From: Lacinutrix neustonica
Lineage (GTDB): Bacteria > Bacteroidota > Bacteroidia > Flavobacteriales > Flavobacteriaceae
Length of the DNA stretch: 64,000 nucleotides
NCBI RefSeq assembly: GCF_026625145.1
Contig: NZ_CP113088.1
Coordinates: 558,001-622,000 of the forward strand
Reading direction: 5' to 3'
Part shown: positions 1 through 9,851 of the stretch, piece by piece
How positions within the stretch are numbered: position 1 is the first letter of the stretch
Layout: every line of letters starts with the position of its first letter
Translations under genes and position numbers: made by a program
Notes under the pieces: model-generated
Told to the model about the DNA's origin: nothing
The model's input: only the letters and a program-made list of their open reading frames with translations
Database searches by the model: none

Positions 1-205
1 GCGTCACCGCTAGTTTTGCAAACTCACTTGGAACTAACATAGAGCTTTCTATATGAATGTGCGCATCTACAAATCCTGGTAAAATGTAATGCGTGACCTC
101 GTGGTCTTTTTCTACAATAGCTTGTATTTTACCATTTGCAATGGTGACTTCGCCTTTGTATATGCTTTGGTTTGGTATGTCTACTATTTGGCCTTGGATT
201 TTCAT
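1..205 (-). CDS. ade: Adenine deaminase, N-terminal part (runs off left edge)
   Basis: This is the N-terminal 68 residues of an amidohydrolase; the rest lies left of the window. The ATG at 205 opens a short beta-sandwich start, followed by the metal-binding segment [20 protein letters not shown]. The HxH pair followed by IESSM is characteristic of adenine deaminases, which convert adenine to hypoxanthine in purine salvage, and separates them from dihydroorotases and hydantoinases. No other protein domain can be judged from this fragment. The gene is read leftward, like dsbD and tilS to its right, but a 46-bp gap with a repeat lies between it and dsbD. Confidence 0.8.
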   Translation of the reverse strand, partial: MKIQGQIVDIPNQSIYKGEVTIANGKIQAIVEKDHEVTHYILPGFVDAHIHIESSMLVPSEFAKLAVT

Positions 206-240
206 ATAATTACACTTCGACAAGCTCAGTGTGACATTTC
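206..240. repeat. Flavobacterial interspersed repeat, half-site
   Basis: The gap between ade and dsbD contains the segment cttcgacaagctcagtgtga (about 217-236). A related sequence in the opposite orientation, ctgagcgtagtcgaagtg, occurs near 39590. From general knowledge, such CTTCGAC...CTCAG...GTGACA palindrome halves are scattered between genes in many Flavobacteriaceae genomes. Their function is unknown. Confidence 0.5.
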
Positions 241-251
241 GGTATTAGTTA

Positions 252-2639
252 CTACTTCTTAAAATTTTCCAAACCATTTTTCAACCACTCTAAATACTCA
301 TCTTCATTGGGTGTGTAAGCAGTGGTGTGGTTTAGCAATTCCATATCATGATTTAATAATACATAAAAGGGTTGCGAATTGTTTTGGAAATTCACTGTTT
401 GTAGGGTGGCCCATTGATCACCAATGGTTTTAATTTTCTTAACTAAACCATTGGCTTTTATGTATTTGAATTGCTCTGCTTCGGGCAATTCTTTTCTATC
501 ATCGACGTATAATGAGATGATGATATAGTTGTCATTTAAAATTTGATAGATTTTATCTTGACTCCAAACCTGCTCTTCCATCTTTCTGCAGTTTACACAG
601 GCATACCCCGTAAAATCCAGCATAATAGGTTTATTTTGCTCTTTTGCAGCTGCTATGCCTGCTTCTAAATCCTTATAACAGTTGAGACCTAATGGACATT
701 CTGAATCCTTTTCATATAAACTATAAGGCAGTGGCGGCGGGAAACCGCTCAACAGTTTCAAATTCGCATACTTTGTATTGGTTAATCCTGGAATTAAATA
801 CACAACAAATGCTGCCACTAAAAAGATAAAAGCGCCTTTACTAAAGCTTATTTTTTTGAAAGGGCCATCGTGTGGAAACTTGATTTTTCCCAATAAATAA
901 AGCAACAAACCAATTCCAATGATGATCCAAAGGCCAATAAATACCTCTCTTGGTAAAATGCCCCAGTGTTTTACTAAATCGGCATTCGATAAGAATTTTA
1001 AAGCCAGTGCTATCTCGATAAAACCTAACACCACTTTTACTGTATTTAACCAACCACCGGATTTTGGCAATGAGTTTAACCATTTCGGAAACATGGCAAA
1101 TAATGTAAATGGTAAAGCCAAAGCCAAACCAAAACCACTCATTCCCGCTGTTAATTGCATCGCTCCTCCATCGCTTGTTAGGGAACTTCCTAACAGCGTA
1201 CCCAAAATAGGTCCAGTACAAGAAAAGGAAACAATGGCAAGCGTCATGGCCATAAAAAAGATACCTATAATACCACCAATACTATTCGCTTTATTATCTA
1301 AAGCGGCACTCCAAGAATGTGGTAAGGTCAATTCGAAATACCCAAAAAACGAAAACGCAAAGGCAATGAATATGACAAAGAAAATAATATTTAAAGTCAC
1401 ATTCGTTGAAATGTTATTTAGTATTTCCGGATCTAAAGAGTCTAATACATGAAAGGGTAAACTGAGTAAAACGTAGATTAAAAAGATAAAGAAGCCATAG
1501 AGTATTGAATTGGCCAAGCCTTTTTTAGAATCGCTAGCACTTTTAGTAAAAAACGAGACGGTCAAAGGTATCATAGGAAACACACAAGGTGTTAACAAGG
1601 CGATTAACCCCCCTAAAAAGCCCAAAAAGAAAATGGTAAAATTACTCTTCTTAGCGATAGCTTCCTTTTTGTAATTATCCCAACCGGTGACCCCTAGGTT
1701 TAACGCTTCAGATTTCGCCTGACTCGCTGCATCTAATCCTATAACCTCTGTACGTTGTGCTTGGCCGTCTAGAGAGGTATTAAACTCGAAGACCGTGGGT
1801 GCTAAACACTTTTCGTCATCACAGGCTTGATAGAATACTTCTGCGGTAATGCTTTTTAATTCAGGGTTTAATATTTTAAAGCGTTGTTTAAAAATGGCTT
1901 GGTTTTCAAAATAACGCACCTCCATTTGAAACGCTTGTTCAAATACCGTTTTGGTTTTAGACTCAGAGGTCTCTCCTAGTAACACATAGTCTTCTGAATC
2001 TTCAAAAGTGAATGCCGTAGGAATGGGCCCCATGTCTTCGCCTTCTATTTGCGAGTAAAAATGCCAATGGTCATCAATTAACCCCGTATAAATAATTTCA
2101 TATTCTGTCTCTGAAATTTTCTTAGCTTCCGAGGTCCATTTTACTGGATCTATAATATTAGATTGTTTTTTAGGAGCCGTTGCGGGTAAATTAAACGTTA
2201 CCAATTCACTTTCAAAAATACACATTTTATCATCACAGGCCTGATAAGAGATTTCGGCCTCAATGGACGTGATACTAGGGTTTAAAATTTCAATTTTTTG
2301 TGTAAAAGTCGCTTCGCTATCAAAATACGTAAGATCCATTTGAAAGACCTTATCAAATTTGGTGATACTTTTGCTCTCTTGTGCTTTACCTATCAATTTA
2401 AAATCATTTGTTTTTGACAATGAATCGTAAATAAATTCGGTAGGAATAGCGCCGCCTTCTGGTAAATTTTGAGAATATAGATGCCAATGCGACTCTATGT
2501 CAGCGGTATAGATTAAATTATATTCTGTGTTAGACACTTTATCTACCGAAACATTCCATTTTACAGGTTCTAACACTTGTGCTGAAATGGAGTTAATAAA
2601 AAATAAAACGAATAAGAGTAGATTTAAGAGATACTTCAT
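252..2639 (-). CDS. dsbD: Thiol:disulfide interchange protein DsbD family, 795 aa
   Basis: A membrane electron shuttle that passes reducing equivalents from cytoplasmic thioredoxin to envelope thiol proteins. Residues 1-20 are a signal peptide. Two tandem DsbD-alpha-like domains follow (about 25-155 and 165-295), each ending in YQACDD plus a second Cys. The membrane domain (about 335-600) carries the redox cysteines in TPCVFPM and FSCTGPILG. The C-terminal thioredoxin domain has CVNCRK near residue 690. The duplicated alpha domain makes it longer than E. coli DsbD (about 565 aa). Its ATG overlaps the tilS stop by four bases (ATGA), so the two are probably co-transcribed. The frame is intact throughout. 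Confidence 0.93.
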   Translation of the reverse strand: MKYLLNLLLFVLFFINSISAQVLEPVKWNVSVDKVSNTEYNLIYTADIESHWHLYSQNLPEGGAIPTEFIYDSLSKTNDFKLIGKAQESKSITKFDKVFQMDLTYFDSEATFTQKIEILNPSITSIEAEISYQACDDKMCIFESELVTFNLPATAPKKQSNIIDPVKWTSEAKKISETEYEIIYTGLIDDHWHFYSQIEGEDMGPIPTAFTFEDSEDYVLLGETSESKTKTVFEQAFQMEVRYFENQAIFKQRFKILNPELKSITAEVFYQACDDEKCLAPTVFEFNTSLDGQAQRTEVIGLDAASQAKSEALNLGVTGWDNYKKEAIAKKSNFTIFFLGFLGGLIALLTPCVFPMIPLTVSFFTKSASDSKKGLANSILYGFFIFLIYVLLSLPFHVLDSLDPEILNNISTNVTLNIIFFVIFIAFAFSFFGYFELTLPHSWSAALDNKANSIGGIIGIFFMAMTLAIVSFSCTGPILGTLLGSSLTSDGGAMQLTAGMSGFGLALALPFTLFAMFPKWLNSLPKSGGWLNTVKVVLGFIEIALALKFLSNADLVKHWGILPREVFIGLWIIIGIGLLLYLLGKIKFPHDGPFKKISFSKGAFIFLVAAFVVYLIPGLTNTKYANLKLLSGFPPPLPYSLYEKDSECPLGLNCYKDLEAGIAAAKEQNKPIMLDFTGYACVNCRKMEEQVWSQDKIYQILNDNYIIISLYVDDRKELPEAEQFKYIKANGLVKKIKTIGDQWATLQTVNFQNNSQPFYVLLNHDMELLNHTTAYTPNEDEYLEWLKNGLENFKK

Positions 2640-3953
2640 TTCTGAAAGCTGATTTTTAATAGTTTACGGGTTTGTTTAGTGACTTTAAAACGGTCGTCTG
2701 CCCGATGATTGATGACCCAAATGATGTCGTCTTGCGAACACAATAACAGACATTTTTCTTTATCTAGCAAAGATAGCTTTTCGTCTTTAAAGAACTTACT
2801 CAACTTTTTCTTGCCTTGCATCCCCAGCGGACAAAAATAGTCGCCTTTTTTCCAATGTCTTACTATTAAAGGAAATTTTAACGTTTGTGCATCGACATAG
2901 ATCTCATGCTTTCCTGGAACAGCGCGTGTTTCAACCTCCTCAAAAAACAAAAGACCCTGCTCGGTTTCTATCGTTTTATCTTCGGAAGTGATAAGAATAT
3001 CGTTTGGAGTGTCTTCAGAAACTAAAGCCGTTAAAATCAACGTGCCCCTATTTTTTAGTAATTTGTGTGTGGCAGAATAGACCTGTTTTCCACTTTGAGC
3101 GGTTAATAAGCTTTCGACATCATTCCATTCTGAGAAGCCGTAGGCTTTAAACACTTCAAATAAGTAAGCTTTAGGATTATTTAATTTTATAAATGCCTCA
3201 ATATTATAGACTATCGCATGTTCATCCATACTTTTTATGGCACGTTTTAAAACTGCAGCAACACTTTCTTCAACAATATCTGCTGTATCATTTAAATGAC
3301 TAATGGTCTGCGCTATATTTTGAAGTAATTGCGGGTTGATTTCTTTCAATATTGGGATTACCTCATGCCGGAGCTTGTTTCTTAAATACTTAGTAGAAGC
3401 ATTACTACTATCTTCCCGCCATTTTATATCTTGGGTTTTAGCATAGGTTTCTAATGTTTCCCTCGAGTATTTTAATAAAGGACGCACGATATTGCCATTA
3501 ATTTCAGGAATTCCAATGAGACCGTCAATACCGGTACCCCGTGTTAAGTTAATGAGCAAGGTTTCTAAATTATCATCGGCATGATGTGCGGTAAGAATGT
3601 AATCAAATTTAAGTTGTGCCGCTACATCTTGAAACCACTCATATCGTAACTCCCGGGCAGCCAATTGAATAGACACTTTATGCGTTTCCGCATAAGTTTC
3701 CGTTTCGAAATGTTGAATAAAGACTTCTAAATCTAAAGCATCAGCCAAGTCTAATACAAAAGCTTCATCTGCATCACTTTCTCGGTCCGCGTAAATTAAA
3801 ATTGCAATGTGCTAATGAGATCTTTAGCTTTAATTCATGACATAAATGGGTAAGCACTACACTGTCCGGACCGCCGTAAATAGCAATTAAAATTCTACTT
3901 CCTTGTAAAAAAGACAAGCTATTATTTATATGATGTTGAAACGCTTTAAGCAT
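2636..3953 (-). CDS. tilS: tRNA(Ile)-lysidine synthase (one TCCGG frame error)
   Basis: TilS modifies C34 of tRNA-Ile(CAU) to lysidine with ATP, allowing AUA decoding; it is normally essential. The frame breaks at 3780-3785 (ctcgg where ccgg is needed). Restoring it gives 438 residues from the ATG at 3953, with HCNFNLRGPESDADE and the AHHADDNLET motif. The C-terminal domain ends with the family's PLGMQGKKKLSKFF segment. One oddity: the PP-loop reads YGGPDS instead of the canonical SGGxDS, with Tyr in place of the first Ser. This could be another sequence error or a real change. It overlaps dsbD by 4 bases. Confidence 0.9.
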
Positions 3954-3962
3954 GACACAAAT

Positions 3963-4782
3963 TTAGTGTTTGTCCAACCATTTTACTATCGTTAGTAGCA
4001 TTTCTTCGGCACAGACATCATGATGTAACTCGTGATACCCGTTGTCGTACAATTTTAACTCTGCACCATGGGCTTGGTTAGTAAAATCTACTGAACCTTT
4101 ATAATCAATAATTCTATCGCCTGTTCCATGGGTAACTAAAATGGGAATCTTAAGCTTATAGGCATTGGCAATTGCATATTCACCAGCGTCAATGACAGGA
4201 AACAGATACATAGGACTAATTTTGCCGTGAATTAAAGGGTCTTCATGATAGCGTTTTACTTCCGCGGGAATGCTTGATATTGCTGATTCTTCAATAGCAC
4301 TAGGCAAGGTCACCGATGGGGCTAATTTAAGCATTAATTTACCCAAAGTCACCTTCCATTTTGGTGGTTGGAATGCTAAGCGTAGAAACGGGCTTGTCGC
4401 CACAATGGCTTTAATATCTGGTTGCTTCCTTAGGGCATAGTTAATAACAATATTCCCACCTAAACTATGACCATAGAGAAATACTGGAACCTCTCGGAAA
4501 TAGTGTTTTTGCTTTTTCTATAACGCTCTCTAGGCTCTCCAATAGTGCTTCATAGCTAGGACAATGCCCGCGTTTTCCATGAGACTTTCCATGACCGAAT
4601 TGATCAAAGGAGACCACCGCATACTTGTTTTTTAAAAAATAAGGCACTACAGCTTCTTCATAACGGCCAGTAATGTTCGCCCATACCATGCACCAAAAGA
4701 ACGACGCCTTTTGCTTTTTCCGAGTCCAGTATTGACCAAATAATTCTACATTTCTAATATTAAAAGTGAAGGTGTTTTTCAT
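3963..4782 (-). CDS. Alpha/beta hydrolase, lysophospholipase / monoacylglycerol lipase-like (three frame errors)
   Basis: Three breaks at TCCGG sites (about 4492-4497, 4666-4671 and 4720-4724) split this gene; correcting all three gives 272 residues from the ATG at 4782. The repaired protein has the serine-hydrolase pattern of the Hydrolase_4 family: an early VHGMGEH oxyanion segment, FDQFGHGKSHGKRG, the nucleophile elbow GHSLGG, an acid near THGTGDRIIDY and the catalytic His in YHELHHD. These proteins hydrolyse monoacylglycerols or lysophospholipids, but the substrate here cannot be read from sequence. It lies upstream of tilS in the same direction with a 9-bp gap. Confidence 0.85.
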
Positions 4783-4835
4783 AGTTACTCTTTTATCTTC
4801 CGGCTTTTCTCTTTTACCACGTACTTATAACCTTA

Positions 4836-6128
4836 TTAACTCTCCGGAACCTCCCGCATCGCCTTTGCCTTCACTAAGCATTCTTCGTATTCCTTTACCG
4901 GATCGCTTTTAGAAGTAATGGCACCACCTACAGAATAGGATACATATTTTTCTATGTCGTTATACAAGATGCTTCTAATCACCACGTTAAAATCAAAATC
5001 GTCATCAGGTGTGATGTAACCCACGGCTCCCGAATAGAGTCCGCGTTTGGTTTCTTCAAGGCTTTCTATGATTTGCATGGCGGATATTTTTGGTGCTCCA
5101 GTCATACTTCCCATAGGAAACGTAGTTTTAATGATGTCAATAGGATTGGTGTTTTCTTGAACCTTAGAAACTACAGTAGAAATCATTTGATGAACTTGAT
5201 TAAAACTATAAACGTTACAAAGTTCTTCCACGATCACACTTCCTTTTATTGCCGTATGTGATAGATCATTTCTTACTAAATCTACGATCATGACATTTTC
5301 ACTGCGTTCTTTTTCATCGAAAGCCAACTCATGTTTTAGCAAATTATCTAAAATGATGTCCTCTTCCCGTTTTGCGGTTCCTTTTATAGGTTGAGAAATA
5401 ACTTTTTTACCTTCTTTTCTTATATACCGTTCCGGTGAGGCAGACATTAAATATCTATTTCCCATTTTTAAATAAGTGGCAAAGGGAGGATTAGAAATGG
5501 CGTTGAGTTTATTATAGGTATCAAGAGGATCAATACTTGTGTCTTCCGCATAGAACTCTTGACAAAAATTAGCTTCATAAATATCTCCTCTATGTATATG
5601 AGAGAGCATCGTCTTTACTTTCTCCATGTAGTCGTCTTTATGAATTCTCAGCCTTATTTTTATATCGTTTTTAGTGACCGCTTTTTTTTCTGTATGGTAA
5701 TTCCTGATAAGCTCAAAATCATTTTCCAGCTCCTCTGCAACCCCATTTAAATACAAGATTTCAATGTCATTCCCTTTGAATAAAAAAATCTTTTTAGGTT
5801 GAAAGAAATACAGGTCCGGAAAATGCAAACCATCAAAATTATTGGATTCTAGAGCCTCTACATCATTTTTAAGGTCATAAGTTAAGTAGCCAAAAATCCA
5901 GTCTTTAGTTAGCGCTTGATATTCTTTCAAGGTATTAAAAGCGTCTAAATAATCTGTTTGTATTGCGGTAAAGGCATCGACAGCCAATACAGCATCATAG
6001 CTGGAGTAGTTTTGCTCATAATGATTAGAGTCCAACCGGACCACATCATCAAATTGTTGGGCCCAAGCTAAGAGGTTTTGCTTGAAACTATCGCTATTCT
6101 TTAATGTATGTGTTTGCTGTGTTCTCAA
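4836..6128 (-). CDS. pabB: Chorismate-binding enzyme, aminodeoxychorismate synthase component I-like
   Basis: A member of the anthranilate synthase I / PabB / isochorismate synthase family. The C-terminal chorismate-binding core is clear: YEANFCQEFY, SPERYIR, QPIKGTAKR, NVMIVDLVRNDLS, TFPMGSMTGAPK, RGLYSGAVGYI and the C-terminal EYEECLVKAKAM. The PIKGT segment fits PabB, which makes 4-amino-4-deoxychorismate for folate. No glutamine amidotransferase or aminodeoxychorismate lyase partner is visible nearby. The frame stays open to 6320, but that region overlaps the divergent epimerase gene. I prefer the TTG at 6128 (MRTQQTHTLKN); a GTG at 6134 is also possible. The frame is intact. Confidence 0.85.
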   Translation of the reverse strand: MRTQQTHTLKNSDSFKQNLLAWAQQFDDVVRLDSNHYEQNYSSYDAVLAVDAFTAIQTDYLDAFNTLKEYQALTKDWIFGYLTYDLKNDVEALESNNFDGLHFPDLYFFQPKKIFLFKGNDIEILYLNGVAEELENDFELIRNYHTEKKAVTKNDIKIRLRIHKDDYMEKVKTMLSHIHRGDIYEANFCQEFYAEDTSIDPLDTYNKLNAISNPPFATYLKMGNRYLMSASPERYIRKEGKKVISQPIKGTAKREEDIILDNLLKHELAFDEKERSENVMIVDLVRNDLSHTAIKGSVIVEELCNVYSFNQVHQMISTVVSKVQENTNPIDIIKTTFPMGSMTGAPKISAMQIIESLEETKRGLYSGAVGYITPDDDFDFNVVIRSILYNDIEKYVSYSVGGAITSKSDPVKEYEECLVKAKAMREVPES

Positions 6129-6210
6129 TATCACGAAATGAATGGTAAAGTTAGTGAGAATTGATAAAAAATGGGCTATTTTAGTTACATAGTTATTGAA
6201 TCCAGTAAAC

Positions 6211-7101
6211 ATGTATACCTTATCTAATGCGCTTTTAAAAATAGCGGTCAACCCAATTGGAGCAGAACTTTGTCGTATTGCTTCCGTAAAAAATAAAAAT
6301 GAATTTATGTGGGACGCCAACCCTGATATTTGGGGTAGCTTTGCCCCTAATCTTTTCCCTATAATTGGTACTTTAAAAAATGAGGAATATATTTATAAGA
6401 ATGAGACCTATACCCTGCCGAAGCATGGTTTTATTAGACATTCTAAAGATATAAAATGCATCTCTCAAACGAGTACTTCTCTTATTTTTAGTTTAAAACA
6501 CAATAAAAAATTATTAGAATGGTATCCTTTTAAATTTGAATTCTTAATAACCTATACCCTTCACAGTAATGCACTAGAGATTCTTTATACCATCAAAAAT
6601 TTAGACAAACAAACCATTTATTTTTCTGTTGGTGGCCATCCCGCTTTTAAATGCCCCTTATACGCTGGTGAAAAATATTCAGATTACAGTCTCGTGTTTG
6701 AAAAAGAAGAAATTTCAAAAAGCTATTTATTGAATAAAAAAAACGGTTTACTAACAGACCAAACTAAAGCGGTTTTCGACACCCCAAAAAACATTACTTT
6801 AAAACCCGATTTATTTAATAATGACGCACTTATTTTAAAGGATTTAGCCTCAAGATCAGTGGCTTTAGTAAGTAAAAATAATGGAGAAATACTCACTGTT
6901 TCTTTTAAAGAATATCAATACTTAGGTCTTTGGGCAAAACCAAACGCCCATTTTGTATGTATTGAGCCCTGGTTGGGTATTACAGATCATGAGAATACAA
7001 CAAAACAACTCATAGAAAAAGAAGGTATAATAGCCTTACCCATTGATGAAAGCTTCGACGCAAGCTATACGATACAAATACATGAGAGTCATTTAGCGTA
7101 A
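6211..7101 (+). CDS. Aldose 1-epimerase family protein (galactose mutarotase-like)
   Basis: A 296-residue cytosolic beta-sandwich protein of the LacX / YeaD-like aldose epimerase group. The ATG at 6211 (MYTLSNALLKI) is preferred over the upstream TTG at 6196. Diagnostic segments are GAELCRI, WDANPDIWGSFAPNLFP, the LPKHGFIRH histidine region, VGGHPAFKCP and the C-terminal FVCIEPWLGITD containing the expected Glu. These proteins interconvert sugar anomers, but this subgroup is often of unknown substrate. It is transcribed divergently from pabB, and their 5' regions are close or overlapping. Confidence 0.85.
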   Translation: MYTLSNALLKIAVNPIGAELCRIASVKNKNEFMWDANPDIWGSFAPNLFPIIGTLKNEEYIYKNETYTLPKHGFIRHSKDIKCISQTSTSLIFSLKHNKKLLEWYPFKFEFLITYTLHSNALEILYTIKNLDKQTIYFSVGGHPAFKCPLYAGEKYSDYSLVFEKEEISKSYLLNKKNGLLTDQTKAVFDTPKNITLKPDLFNNDALILKDLASRSVALVSKNNGEILTVSFKEYQYLGLWAKPNAHFVCIEPWLGITDHENTTKQLIEKEGIIALPIDESFDASYTIQIHESHLA

Positions 7102-7141
7102 ACAAAATAATAGTAGTAATTTTGCAATCTAAATAATTATT

Positions 7142-8497
7142 GTGAATTTCAGAGACTTAAATTTAAACACCCCATTATATAATGCGCTTGACGACCTAGG
7201 TTTTACAACACCTACTCCTATTCAAGCGGAAGCGTTTAGTGTTGTTGCCAGCGGCAAAGATATGGTTGGTATTGCACAAACGGGTACAGGAAAAACCTTT
7301 GGCTATATGCTTCCCATTTTAAAGCATTTACCATTTTCTCAACAGGAAAATCCCCGTGTCTTGGTTTTAGTGCCTACACGTGAATTGGTGGTTCAGGTTG
7401 TGGATGAGATTGAAAAGCTCTCAAAGTATATTAACACCCGTGTATTAGGGGTTTATGGTGGCACCAATATTAATACACAAAAACAAGCCATTGCACAAGG
7501 GGTCGATATTTTAGTAGCCACACCAGGACGACTATACGATTTAGCTTTGAGTCGCGTGTTACAATTGAAATCCATTCAAAAATTAGTTATTGATGAAGTC
7601 GATGTTATGCTGGATTTGGGGTTTAGACATCAATTGATAAATATTTTTGATATCCTGCCGGAACGTCGCCAAAATATTATGTTCTCTGCAACCATGACTA
7701 AAGATGTGGAGTATTTAATTGACGATTTCTTTATCGCACCAGAAAAAGTGTCGATTGCCACTTCGGAACACCCTTAGAAAACATTAAGCAAGAACGTTAC
7801 GACGCTCCAAATTTCTATACCAAACTCAATTTATTAAAACACTTACTTCAAGACGAAGAAACCTTTAATAAAGTATTGATTTTTGTGGCCTATAAAAAAA
7901 TGGCGGATCGCCTATTTGAGGCCTTAGAAGAAGAATTTAAAGAAGAACTTTGTGTTATTCACTCTAACAAAACACAAAATTACAGATTGCGTAGTATTGA
8001 ACAGTTTCGTGAAGGTTTTAACCGTATCCTAGTAGCGACAGATGTTATGGCTCGTGGACTGGATATTGACAATGTGTCTCATGTCATCAATTTTGATACC
8101 CCGAGACTACCCCGAAAATTATATGCACCGTATTGGTAGAACCGGACGTGCAGAACGAGAAGGTCGTGCTTTGGTATTATCAACCGAAAAAGAACAGCAA
8201 GCGTTACAAGACATAGAAGCGCTAATGGACATGAAAATTCCATTATTAGATTTGCCTAAACAGGTTGAAGTTTCCAAAGAATTGATTGAGGAAGAGCGCG
8301 AAGTTATTAGAGAACGTAACAATCCGCACAAGAGAAAGAAAAATGATGAAGAACCTGGTGCTGCTTTTCATGAGCGATCAGAAAAAAATTCAAAAGAAAA
8401 TTTAGGCGGTTCTTACAAGTTTAAAATTGCGGCTAAGTACAAAAAGCCAAAAACGAAGGGGGACAAAAATTACAACAAAAGAAACAAGAAAAAATAA
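7142..8497 (+). CDS. DEAD-box type RNA helicase, RhlE-like with DEVD motif (two frame errors)
   Basis: An ATP-dependent RNA helicase, 451 residues after correcting breaks at 7762-7767 (tcgga for tccgga) and 8101-8106 (ccgaga for ccgga). Start is the GTG at 7142. Motifs in order: Q motif (TTPTPIQ), AQTGTGKT, PTRELVVQV, GG, TPGR, DEVD, SAT, the helicase-C segment ATDVMARGLDID and HRIGRTGR. Motif II is DEVD rather than DEAD, seen in some Bacteroidota RhlE-type helicases. The basic, Lys-rich C-terminal tail (about 60 residues) probably binds RNA. A TAATTTTG box at 7117-7124 resembles the Bacteroidetes -7 element. Confidence 0.9.
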
Positions 8498-8611
8498 CTA
8501 TGTAACTCCCAGTGTTTAAACTTTTTAAGTAAAACATCGATAGATTTACCACCTTTATCTAAAAACTTGCGTTTCGTATACGAATATCGATCTAATTAAT
8601 TAGATTTAAAT

Positions 8612-9203
8612 ATGCAAACGGTTCATAACATACTTTCGAACAACAAATTATATCCGAGAGGATTCTAATTTTATTAATCGCTTGGTGAATAATAACTGGG
8701 TGCTTGTTAATGAGATTAAACAAACCAAGACCGTTTATAATTTCTTTGCAGACAATTTACTCACGATTTCCACAGATGGTGCTGTTGCACAAGCGAAATG
8801 GCATTATGTAAACCCGTAATATATTAGAATTACCAGTAACAATGAAATAAACGTCATTAAAATTAGTTTTAGAGATGATGATATTTTAACCTTAGATATC
8901 GACAGGCGCTCCAAGGCGTTAGCTGTTTTTATTAATGAAAGCAAAAGCAACAGCCCTCTAAATTCCCGAGATGCCATCACTGAATTTTTACATAAAAAGT
9001 ACATTAATAAAGCCGTAACAATCATTTACAATCACGAATACTATTACATTGAAAACTCCATTGAGTATGGCCCCTTTACTGCAAAGCAATTAATAGATAG
9101 AGCAGAAAATGAGCGTATTAGTTCACACTGTTTTATTCGTGAAACCCAAGATGACGATTATAGTAAAAGATTACGTATTCGAGATTTAATCGAAGCTATT
9201 TAA
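8612..9203 (+). CDS. Conserved hypothetical protein with C-terminal GYF_2-like segment (two sequence errors)
   Basis: This gene is hidden by a frame break at 8654-8659 (ccgaga for ccgga) and a stop produced at 8814-8819 (ccgtaa where ccggaa is expected). Corrected, it encodes 196 residues from the ATG at 8612 (MQTVHNILSN). No signal peptide is seen. The last 55 residues (YYIENSIEYGPFTAKQLIDR...) have the Tyr/Gly-Pro-Phe pattern of GYF_2 (DUF4339-like) domains, which are thought to bind peptides. The N-terminal 140 residues match no domain I recognise. It ends just before a bidirectional terminator and lies downstream of the helicase with a 114-bp gap. Confidence 0.7.
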
Positions 9204-9233
9204 ACAGTTTTCCTCAGACTTTATATAACAAAC

Positions 9234-9267
9234 AAAAAGCGCCTCTAATAAATTAGAGGCGCTTTTT
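9234..9267. terminator. Bidirectional rho-independent terminator
   Basis: A perfect hairpin with 16-base arms (AAAAAGCGCCTCTAAT and its complement) separated by two bases. It sits between the convergent GYF-like gene (+) and the MotA/TolQ-like gene (-). A and T runs on the two flanks let it act in both directions. Confidence 0.85.
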
Positions 9268-9285
9268 CGTGGTAAAATAAAAGTG

Positions 9286-9660
9286 TTATTCTTTTAGTAT
9301 CCCTCTTAAAATTAATATCCCTATTCTAGAAATAACAAAGGTAAAAAGCCCGAAAGTTGCAGTTAGCAAAGACACTTTGAGACCTCCAGCCAACACTCTT
9401 GAATCAATATTAGCGATAGATTGAATGACATCAAAGGCTTGGATAAGCCCTAATACAGAGCCTAAAAAACCAAGCGTCAAGCCTAAAAGACTTGCATCTG
9501 TTGCTAAACTGATCATTTTTATAGAAACGGCTTCATCTTTCTTTACATTTAAAAAACCTTTAATGATAAAGAAAACAGAAAGTAAAAGTGACACTAAAAT
9601 AAGTGACATAAATAATGGTCCGCCTTCGACGAAGCGATTTGAAACTAATAATACATTCAT
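9286..9660 (-). CDS. MotA/TolQ/ExbB proton-channel-like small membrane protein
   Basis: A 124-residue integral membrane protein with three predicted transmembrane segments: about 15-35, 60-80 (the glycine-rich LGLTLGFLGSVLGLIQAF) and 90-115. The G-x-L-G-x-V-x-G-x-I-x-AF spacing and the following AGGLKVSLLTATFGL match the MotA/TolQ/ExbB core (usually about 200 aa). This is a minimal version without the cytoplasmic loop. Bacteroidota genomes commonly carry such short MotA-like proteins alone. No ExbD/TolR partner is next to it, so whether it forms a working ion channel is open. Confidence 0.7.
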   Translation of the reverse strand: MNVLLVSNRFVEGGPLFMSLILVSLLLSVFFIIKGFLNVKKDEAVSIKMISLATDASLLGLTLGFLGSVLGLIQAFDVIQSIANIDSRVLAGGLKVSLLTATFGLFTFVISRIGILILRGILKE

Positions 9661-9851
9661 AATTGTTAGGTGTTTTGATTAAGATGATTCAAACTTAGTG
9701 CGAATATCACATCAAAAAAATAAAATGCGGCAAACGACGGGTTTAGTAAGCGATTAAACAAACGGCCAAAACAATTGCTAAACGCGTCATTCGTCTATAA
9801 AACATGAAATACCTTCAAAAATATGTTATTATTGTAAGAGTTTTATAATTC

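Noticed and set aside
919-1452. Plus-strand open frame of 177 codons within dsbD
   Set aside because: It is antisense to conserved dsbD membrane-domain codons and matches no protein family.
7142-8497. Programmed frameshifting or phase variation as the cause of split genes
   Set aside because: Breaks occur in unrelated housekeeping genes at one motif with both insertions and deletions; there are no slippery heptamers or simple repeats at those points.
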